A program made the position numbers and the translations under genes. Below are positions 1-10,000 of a stretch of 10,000 nucleotides of DNA, piece after piece. Under the pieces are notes generated by a model that worked only from the letters and a program-made list of their open reading frames with translations, did not search any database and was not told where the DNA came from. Numbering within the stretch: position 1 is the stretch's first letter; each line of letters starts with the position of its first letter. Source of the stretch: Halisarca cf. caerulea (lineage: Eukaryota; Porifera; Demospongiae; Chondrillida; Halisarcidae); assembly GCA_963170055.1 (NCBI GenBank), contig CAUJGJ010000166.1:675001-685000 (forward strand), in the 5' to 3' direction.

Positions 1-187
1 GAAGAGACCACAACACACACTTGTCAGCTCATGTTCGTTCCTTTGCACACAAGTTTACAGTGGAACAAGGACTCTTTGGGGACAACAAAATGGTTGGTGA
101 TTCTCCTGGAATTCCAAAATGTGTACAAACGTACCTCCGTAAATGAAAGCACATTAATATTTTGGGCTCTCAAATCGTACCCTTGGC
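1..187. other. unique sequence with a transposon-end-like motif
   Basis: No convincing exon is seen. TTTACAGTGGAACAAGGACT starting at 55 resembles the TACAGTG terminal repeat of the MITE at 5477, but no matching right end was found. A minus-strand 47-nt open block with a GAG|GTACGT donor (135-181) is too weak to call. Confidence 0.3.
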
Positions 188-379
188 AAGGAGGCTTGCT
201 ACAGCATGTCCTTGATTCAGAGTGTACTCTATCACAAGGAGGCTTGCTACAGTGTGTCCTTGATTCAGGGTGTACTCTATCACAAGGAGGCTTGCTACAG
301 TGTGTCCTTGGTTCAGAGTGTACTCTATCACAAGGAGGCTTGCTACAGTGTGTCCTTGATTCAGGGTGTACTCTATCAC
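188..379. repeat. 48-bp minisatellite, 4 copies
   Basis: Four head-to-tail copies of a 48-bp unit start AAGGAGGCTTGCTACAG and end CTCTATCAC. Copies differ at a few sites (CAT or TGT after CTACAG; AGAG or AGGG; GATT or GGTT). Forty-eight is a multiple of three, so several frames stay open on both strands; I regard these as artefacts. Inside each unit, CTACAGTGTGTCCTTGATTC resembles a TACAGTG-type transposon end. Confidence 0.95.
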
Positions 380-1233
380 AGGTTATACCAAACATACGTA
401 AGCTCGTACGCAAGTAGCTATGTAACATGGATGTGATTCCAGGGCAGTGGATCTGGAGGAGGTGACATTTGTGGAATCTCATTACATGCACTGCACGTTG
501 TAAGTCCCAAGGGACACTAAAAATTCTTCATTATCTCACAAATTCATTATAAATCAGATGCGCCTTTCACAGCAGACCATTGCCTGGATCATATTTATTC
601 ATTCATTACATGCAGAAATGCCCAGTAAGAGTGTTCTTTACGACGAGATCTCGCTGCACGCAGGTACATACGTATGTATGTACACAAACAAATACTACAC
701 TTGTACTGCTCCTAGGACAAATTCAAACATAAAGTTCAATGCAGTCTTGAATCTACGTAGGCGTGTAAATTGACAATGAATGCCGACAACAAGTTCCTTA
801 TGGACTGCAAGATGAATAATTTGAGCACACGACTATGTACGCATGAGCTTAGATGTAGACGTACATACATAGAGTATGTATGTCTGTCCAGTAGACACCA
901 TAAAAATGGTATGCACTCCTCCATACGTATTTACATGCGTCATTGAAGAATGCTGGACAGGAGTTTGTAATGTAAGAAGAAATGGCATTTCGAGTGCACA
1001 TTTCTTTCCACACTGGCAGCTTCTTCACATTCAAATAGGAACGGAGTAAGTTCATACGTACGTACATACGTACATGCGTACCATAGTTTACTTTCGTGAG
1101 GGCTACCACACACAAGTGGGTAGGTACCACGAAGCATGTGGATAAAATAAACCATGCAAATAGATAGGCAAAAGCCTGGGCTAACGTAAGGAGTAAGAGG
1201 ACTAAAGAATGCAGAACAAAACTAGTAACTCAC
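380..1233. other. no gene seen; degenerate TACR blocks
   Basis: The stretch holds short alternating purine-pyrimidine blocks of TACG/TACA/TATG steps (near 662-690, 840-880 and 1050-1082). The rest is AT-rich sequence without convincing exon borders. If the 1234-1268 exon is part of CNOT2, this stretch is the following intron. Confidence 0.4.
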
Positions 1234-1268
1234 TGGAAGTCTCTTCTCTGGTCCTTGATCTCCAGGTT
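1234..1268 (-). CDS. candidate small downstream CNOT2 exon
   Basis: A 35-nt stretch is bounded by a pyrimidine/U-rich acceptor (GCTTGTGCTTGTTATCCGTAG) and a strong donor (CCA|GTGAGTTA). After the phase-1 end of the exon at 3618 it reads EPGDQGPEKRLP and ends in phase 0, which suits the hydrophilic linker before the NOT box. Read from phase 0 it gives NLEIKDQRRDFQ, so it could belong to another transcript. The splice signals are seen directly; its membership of CNOT2 is inference, across a 2.35-kb gap. Confidence 0.45.
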
Positions 1269-1705
1269 CTACGGATAACAAGCACAAGCAACACAAACAG
1301 TGAGCACCTGTATGTACACATGCATGCACTCAAGTACGCACATACGTACATACATACATACATATGTACGTACGTATGTACGTATGTATGTATACAAGTA
1401 CGTATGTGTGGCAACCATGCAGGATACAGTGGCTAGTGAAACGTGTGATTGTATGTGTAGGTGCCCATCCTGCTAAGGGAGGGGCACAACTAAATTGTGG
1501 CATGGGGTGGCTCATAGAATTTGCACAATGGTGAGAGGGAATTAGGAAATGAAGTTAATTACTAGAGGTTATTAGGGTTCTCAATGACTTGATTGAAAGG
1601 GAATGTGAAGCTAATCAAAAGTAGTTTGGGCAGATTGTACAAACCCCTTTTCCTTCATGAGACAAATGCATCCGAGCTTGTCTTGTCAGTACTTGCACTT
1701 ACTAC

Positions 1706-1789
1706 TATGGAGTACGGTAGTACTCCATACATCGATAGAATTGCCATGGAAAAACATGGCCACCATACATCAGACGAAAATCGTTTTCG
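1706..1789. repeat. cluster of three small perfect hairpins
   Basis: There are three inverted repeats within 84 bp. TATGGAGTAC and GTACTCCATA surround a GGTA loop (1706-1729). GCCATG and CATGGC surround GAAAAA (1743-1760). CGAAAA and TTTTCG surround TCG (1775-1789). All arms pair perfectly. Function unknown; they may be remnants of a small transposon. Confidence 0.7.
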
Positions 1790-2533
1790 CCCAGAAACAA
1801 ACAGTATGAAGGGTCAATAAATTAAGTGTTTAGGTACACTTTGACCTATTGGCTACAAGGCAAAGTACGTAATTAAAAAGCTTCATAAGCCCGTCTCTAA
1901 AGAAGTTCAACGCACAAATGGTGAAATATGGGTCCACAACACCAGTACCATTTTTAAGATTATTCTTTGGTTATTTTCAAATTGAGCTAGAGCTCGCCAG
2001 GAAGGTTCTATAAGTCCCATCTCTTGCCAATGAGCTCCAATTGGCAGGGTAAAGTGTCTTTGCAGGTTTCAAAACAACACCTATTTACATATCACAGGCG
2101 AGAAAGTTTTAATAGGTAAATACCATACATTTGCCAGATCAGCCATTTTTGGATCAGCATAGTGGCTATGCAAGACTAGGCGTGTGCACACTTGCATAAG
2201 ACCATGCGTGATGAATGTCGACAGTGTTGCTGTTTGTTTGAACCCTCCCTCCTACGTACGTGGGTGTACCAAGTGAGACAATATATTCAACTGCAATTAT
2301 GTAGCTGCATAGTTTTGGTTTCATTGTCTTGCAAGATTTGATGGGGTTTCTTCTCAACTGCTCCTTCTTTGAGTACTTTGCTTTAAAGCAAAAACCACAC
2401 AACCCAAGGTGTACAAAACCAAATAAAACTGGTCAAAAGATGTAGGATTGACACAAGGCCGTGCAAAAAGACAATCAAAAGAATTCTCCAAAACACTTGA
2501 AACAATAGTAAGTTGCATAATGGGCACTGCATA

Positions 2534-3081
2534 GGGCCAGGTGGGCATAGGGCCAGGTGGGCATAGGGCCAGTGGACACAGGGCCAGTGGGCACAGGGCC
2601 AGGTGGGCATAGGGCCAGGTGGGCATAGGGCCAGGTGGGCACAGGGCCAGTGGACACAGGGCCAGTGGGCACAGGGCCAGGTGGGCAAAGGGCCAGTGGG
2701 CATAGGGCCAGTGGGCACAGGGCCAGTGGGCACGGGGCCAATGGGCACAGGGCCAGGTGGGCACGGGGCCAGATGGACACAGGGCCAGGTGGGCACAGGG
2801 CCAGTGGGCACAGGGCCAGGTGGGCAAAGGGCCAGTGGGCACAGGGCCAGTGGGCACAGGGCCAGGTGGGCACAGGGCCAGTGGGCACAGGGCCAGGTGG
2901 GCACGGGGCCAGATGGACACAGGGCCAGGTGGGCACAGGGCCAGTGGGCAAAGGGCCAGTGGGCACAGGGCCAGGTGGGCACAGGGCCAGTGGGCACAGG
3001 GCCAGGTGGGCAAAGGGCCAGTGGGCACAGGGCCAGTGGGCACAGGGCTAGTGGGCATAGGGCTAGAGAGGCATAGGGCTA
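2534..3081. repeat. G-rich minisatellite, alternating 15- and 16-bp units, about 36 copies
   Basis: The unit is GGGCCAGTGGGCACA or GGGCCAGGTGGGCACA, with CATA, CAAA and CACG variants at its end. A marked variant (CACGGGGCCAGATGGACACA) recurs at 2763 and 2903, 140 bp apart, showing block duplication on top of the monomer. Each unit has two G3 runs spaced by 4 to 6 bases on the plus strand. The mixed unit lengths keep all frames on both strands rich in G, A, P, W or C, so the long frames here are artefacts. In the CNOT2 transcript the array is C-rich. Confidence 0.95.
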
Positions 3082-3323
3082 CACATACATGCAGCAAGAC
3101 GGGTATAGGATTAGACAGAGTTCAGTTGGAATGATTGCACAATGCAAATTCCTACATCCCGCAGCAAGAGTATGTCAGAATGGTTTTCAGTACTGTGCAT
3201 GAGGTAGGGAGAGAGCAAGAAGTACTTACTATACACAAGTACGTATGTACTAGGTATCCAAATTATGCACTTACTAAGTGAGTTCGAGAGCATACAGTAC
3301 GTTTAGTTTGTATTGAGTCATAC

Positions 3324-3366
3324 CATAGACACTATACACTGCGTAATGTAGTATATAGTGTCTATG
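3324..3366. repeat. 13-bp-arm hairpin
   Basis: CATAGACACTATA (3324-3336) and TATAGTGTCTATG (3354-3366) are perfect inverted repeats around a 17-nt loop, with three more pairs possible inside (CAC-adjacent ACT/AGT). It lies in the long intron and stands out from the TACR background. Confidence 0.8.
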
Positions 3367-3617
3367 ATCACACGTACGCACACACGTACGTACGTACGCA
3401 CACACGTACGTACGTACGAAAACAGGTATACCAAACAAGACCACTGAAGCAAGAGATGAGACACACATGAACGTATGTACGTACACACATACGTACATAC
3501 GTATGTATATGCATTAAAAGGTGTTAACTAATGCTACATACATATGTACGTACGTTTATCAAAAAGACGTACGACTATGTATGGTGCTTGCGCATGTATG
3601 CATGATAGTACACACAC

Positions 3618-7513
<3,896 letters not shown>

Positions 7514-7910
7514 GTTGTAGTCTTTTGTGGACTGTCTTTGTACTAGTCGAACGCTAAGCAGTCCATAAAAGGCGTGGTCGCATCTAATCGAAGCAGGGTT
7601 TCCCTCGCTTAATAGTCTGGTCTCACCCCTCTTGTTGTCATGGACGCAGCTACTAGGGGAGTCCCCTACCTGTCCCGTTCACCCAGTGGAGGATTTCTTC
7701 TTGTACGCTCCTCGTCATGGTAACAAAGGGACCAGACGCTGAAGTAAAGGATTGGATTGGACCGTGGAACAAAATAAAAGCAGATTGGTGGATAATGGCG
7801 TCTTCGTGGCGGATTATAAGTAGGCGATTAGCCAACAATCGTCATTTATCCTGTTATATCCTAAAGATCAACCAGATTTTTGCCCGTTATTCGAAAATTA
7901 AGCGAAGAAA
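7514..7910. promoter_or_regulatory. putative bidirectional promoter between CNOT2 and the divergent gene
   Basis: About 400 bp separate the two opposing start codons. The stretch is free of the CA and TACR repeats that fill the introns. Seen in it: a perfect CArG match, CCATAAAAGG (7563-7572); a 15-bp palindrome TAGGGGAGTCCCCTA (7654-7668) with a kappaB-like core; two abutting ATTGG inverted CCAAT boxes (7751-7760); and an ATGGCG element (7795). An inverted repeat of 13-bp arms with one G-T pair lies at 7522-7534 and 7559-7571. Factor binding is inference from consensus matches. Confidence 0.5.
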
Positions 7911-7943
7911 ATGCCTCATTTGATGCTCCTTCCCCATCTATCG
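7911..7943 (+). CDS. first coding exon of a divergent unknown gene
   Basis: ATG at 7911 has a favourable context (GAAGAAAATG) and an in-frame stop just upstream at 7899. The exon reads MPHLMLLPHLS and ends at TCG|GTTAGT, a good donor, in phase 0. That matches the phase-0 acceptor at 8072. Upstream ATGs at 7640 (a 27-codon frame), 7717 and 7795 do not reach this donor in frame. They would be upstream ORFs if transcription starts before them. Confidence 0.5.
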
Positions 7944-8072
7944 GTTAGTTTTCACAAGTACATTCTGGTTACAAGGTGATCTTCGACACTAGTACTAGTG
8001 AAGAAATCTTACCTTTATTATTTTGCCATTGATCTATAAAATTAATGTATTTATTTGTCGTCTACATTACAG

Positions 8073-8366
8073 GTGTTAAGAAGAACCCCGACCAAAATTA
8101 TTCTCACACCCACTCGAGTCAACAGGGATGTCGTTGCGACAGTGCAGAATGCAGTGAGCGTTCATCCTCTGATCCTGAGAAGGTTGGATCACACCCAACA
8201 AAGAACACTATCTTACCACTTATTCTCGGAAGCACAGGAGGAGACGAGGGCTGTCTTGAGTGTTCCCCCATCCCCTCTTCCTTCTAGCTGGTTGGAGGTA
8301 GCAACTGGTGACGAGGAAAGTAGCTTCACAAAGGAGATTCTTGCTGGCAGGCAGAAGCTTCGAAAG
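8073..8366 (+). CDS. 98-codon internal exon of unknown protein
   Basis: The acceptor (TCGTCTACATTACAG) and donor (CGAAAG|GTGATT) frame 294 nt that are open in one frame, phase 0 to phase 0. The sequence begins VLRRTPTKIILTPTRVNRDV. A segment then reads HPLILRRLDHTQQRTLSYHL, followed by a Pro/Ser stretch (SVPPSPLPSSW) and an acidic-to-basic tail ending QKLRK. Base composition lacks the repeat signature of its surroundings and looks like real coding sequence. I do not recognise the family, and no catalytic motif is apparent. The next exon is not visible before 10000, since the flank is transposon and minisatellite. Confidence 0.72.
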
Positions 8367-8382
8367 GTGATTATGTTTAATG

Positions 8383-8539
8383 TGTAGTAAAATCTCTCTA
8401 ATCCGACATTGACTGGGCTTGAAAGAAGTGTCGGATTAGGGAGTGACTCTCACCATAACATGCTACACATATTATGTAAAATGGTCTGATTAGAGAGGAT
8501 GCTGGATTATAGAGGTGTTGAAGTATGGGCATCACTGTA
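8383..8539. mobile_element. degenerate MITE-like element
   Basis: The left edge TAGTAAAATCTCTCTAATCC is close to the TACAGTAAAATCTC terminus of the MITE at 5477. CTCTCTAATCCGACA (8394-8408) and TGTCGGATTAGGGAG (8429-8443) form a 15-bp hairpin with one mismatch. Further GATTAGAGAGG and GGATTATAGAGG motifs follow, and CACTGTA at 8533-8539 is a plausible right end. It begins just after the donor of the plus-strand exon. Confidence 0.6.
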
Positions 8540-8553
8540 CACGTGTAGTAGAA

Positions 8554-9216
8554 CTGTCTATAGAGACCGCTGTATGCTGCTCCATGGGCCACCTGTCTAT
8601 AGAGACCGCTGTATGCTGCTCCATGGGCCACCTGTCTATAGAGACCGCTGTATGCTGTTCCATGGGCCACCTGTCTATAGAGACCATTGTAGGCTGCTCC
8701 ATGGGCCACCTGTCTATAGAGACCACTGTAGGCTGCTCCATGGGCCACCTGTCTATAGAGACCGCTGTATGCTGCTCCATGGGCCACCTGTCTATAGAGA
8801 CCATTGTAGGCTGCTCCATGGGCCACCTGTCTATAGAGACCACTGTAGGCTGCTCCATGGGCCACCTGTCTATAGAGACCACTGTAGGCTGCTCCATGGG
8901 CCACCTGTCTATAGAGACCATTGTAGGCTGCTCCATGGGCCACCTGTCTATAGAGACCACTGTAGGCTGCTCCATGGGCCACCTGTCTATAGAGACCACT
9001 GTAGGCTGCTCCATGGGCCACCTGTCTATAGAGACCACTGTAGGCTGCTCCATGGGCCACCTGTCTATAGAGACCGCTGTAGGCTGCTCCATGGGCCACC
9101 TGTCTATAGAGACCGCTGTATGCTGCTCCATGGGCCACCTGTCTATAGAGACCACTGTATGCTGCTCCATGGGCCACCTGTCTATAGAGACCGCTGTAGG
9201 CTGCTCCATGGGCCAC
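8554..9216. repeat. 39-bp minisatellite, exactly 17 copies
   Basis: The 39-bp unit starts CTGTCTATAGAGACC and ends CTCCATGGGCCAC. Variation is mainly at three sites (GCT, ACT or ATT after GACC; TATGC or TAGGC; one TTCC for CTCC). Thirty-nine is a multiple of three, so long frames open on both strands (13-residue repeats such as VYRDHCRLLHGP). I regard these as artefacts because all frames are similarly open and the flanks show no gene signals. The first 21 bases of the unit read backwards resemble a CAGT-type transposon end. Confidence 0.97.
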
Positions 9217-9482
9217 CACAGTTACGTATATAAGAACCAACTCAGTTTGTGGAGACCAAATCACCTGATCCCTTGAATGTGTTTTATAGACCATTTTGTG
9301 CAGTGTCACCGCTGTAGTCCGACAACACCATGAACCAACATTCTCACTAACTGAACCCTTCAAATACTATCCCACCCACAATAGGTTTTTACTAATGGCA
9401 TGCGTTTTTATGTATGTACATACATGTGTACATACGTACATACGTATGTATCTACATACATACGTATGTATGTACGTAGATA
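9217..9482. other. unique sequence then a TACR block; no gene seen
   Basis: About 190 bp of unique sequence carries one ACCGCTGTAGTCCGACAACA stretch, echoing both the minisatellite unit and the MITE motif. A TACR block with TACATACGTATGTA palindromes follows from about 9409. No exon is supported. Confidence 0.5.
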
Positions 9483-9527
9483 CTTGGTAATCCTACAACC
9501 TCTGTATTCTGATAGCTGGTCTGTTGC

Positions 9528-10000
9528 CTAGAGAGTGTTAGATAGCAAATACTCCATTGTCTGGTGTGTTCAGCAAACTAGAGAGTGTTGGATAGCAAAT
9601 ACTCCACTGTCTGGTGTGTTCAGCAAACTAGAGAGTGTTGGATAGCAAATACTCCACTGTCTGGTGTGTTCAGCAAACTAGAGAGTGTTGGATAGTAAAT
9701 ACTCCACTGTCTGGTGTGTTCAGCAAACTAGAGAGTGTTGGATAGCAAATGCTCCACTGTCTGGTGTGTTCAGCAAACTAGAGAGTGTTGGATAGTAAAT
9801 ACTCCACTGTCTGGTGTGTTCAGCAAACTAGAGAGTGTTGGATAGCAAATACTCCACTGTCTGGTGTGTTCAGCAAACTAGAGAGTGTTGGATAGCAAAT
9901 ACTCCACTGTCTGGTGTGTTCAGCAAACTAGAGAGTGTTGGATAGTAAATACTCCACTGTCTGGTGTGTTCAGCAAACTAGAGAGTGTTGGATAGCGAAT
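9528..10000. repeat. 50-bp minisatellite running off the window end
   Basis: At least nine copies of a 50-bp unit are present, with GATAGCAAAT recurring at 9541, 9591, 9641 and so on to 9991. The unit includes CTCCACTGTCTGGTGTGTTC and AGCAAACTAGAGAGTGTTGG. A C-or-T site (GATAGCAAAT or GATAGTAAAT) marks copies in the order C C C T C T C C T C. The first copy is the most diverged. Fifty is not a multiple of three, so no long frame forms. Confidence 0.97.

Larger units (their letters stand above)
1269..3617 (-). other. long presumptive CNOT2 intron
   Basis: A 2.35-kb interval lies between two minus-strand exons, if 1234-1268 belongs to CNOT2. It contains a TACR block (1310-1402), AT-rich unique sequence with several hairpins (1706-2160), the G-rich minisatellite and further TACR blocks (3370-3420, 3470-3560). 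A minus-strand 37-nt block at 3156-3192 has a good acceptor but a weak donor and is only a candidate alternative exon. Confidence 0.45.

Noticed and set aside
135..181. Minus-strand 47-nt block, YDLRAQNINVLSFTE, with a GAG|GTACGT donor
   Set aside because: Weak acceptor and no resemblance to CNOT2 at this position; one short open frame is expected by chance.
849..1155. Minus-strand open frames near 950-1060
   Set aside because: A possible acceptor exists but no good donor, and two frames are equally open.
1593..1820. Plus-strand 75-codon open frame
   Set aside because: It runs across three hairpins with no splice support or recognisable motif; more likely intronic repeat sequence.
2354..3134. 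Pro/Cys/Trp-rich and Gly/Ala-rich frames on both strands, superficially collagen- or silk-like
   Set aside because: Products of the 15/16-bp G-rich minisatellite. The mixed unit lengths shift frame within the array and alternative frames look the same.
8398..9363. Long minus-strand open frame (321 codons) with 13-residue repeats, and rival plus-strand frames
   Set aside because: All arise from a 39-bp tandem repeat whose length is a multiple of three. Several frames are equally open and no splice or start signal supports any of them.
8554..10000. CRISPR-like array
   Set aside because: Units abut directly with no unique spacers, the genome is eukaryotic and no cas genes are present. These are minisatellites.

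Overview
This is eukaryotic, animal-like DNA. Coding sequence sits in short exons of about 30 to 300 bases with GT-AG borders. The introns are filled with CA dinucleotide tracts, degenerate TACG/TACA/TATG blocks, minisatellites and small inverted-repeat transposons. The coding content (a metazoan-type CNOT2 with short exons) and the repeat style suggest an early-branching animal such as a sponge. That assignment is an inference, and nothing here names a species. The long open frames in the window are mostly artefacts of tandem repeats whose unit lengths are multiples of three.

Minus strand, about 1234-7513: a gene I recognise as CNOT2 (NOT2), a core subunit of the CCR4-NOT deadenylase. Eight exons, read from high to low coordinates (7513-7484, 7059-6987, 6350-6283, 6086-about 6001, 5392-5264, 4905-4817, 4120-4010, 3713-3618), join with consistent codon phase into one S/T/P/M/G-rich protein. 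It carries two DFPA(L/I) motifs in the order and spacing seen in animal CNOT2 (SDFPAI, then HEDFPALPG). A ninth small exon at 1268-1234 is phase-compatible. The C-terminal NOT box is not in the window and should lie beyond base 1.

Plus strand, from about 7911: a divergently transcribed, unrecognised gene. It has a short first exon (7911-7943), a 129-bp intron and a well-formed 98-codon exon (8073-8366). The roughly 400 bp between the two start codons looks like a shared promoter, with a CArG-type box, a kappaB-like palindrome, paired inverted CCAAT boxes and a long inverted repeat.

Repeats: a 48-bp x4 array (188-379), a G-rich 15/16-bp array (2534-3081), a 38-bp purine-rich array (4128-4418), a 39-bp x17 array (8554-9216) and a 50-bp array running off the end (9528-10000). 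There are six CA tracts, all inside CNOT2 introns and all within about 100 nt of a splice site. There is one complete pogo-like MITE (5477-5652) and degenerate relatives at 8383-8539 and about 6815-6909.

The most interesting signals are these. Simple repeats sit beside CNOT2 splice sites in a consistent transcript orientation: UG tracts, and a roughly 290-nt pyrimidine tract ahead of one acceptor. Two of the minisatellites have monomers that resemble transposon terminal repeats.
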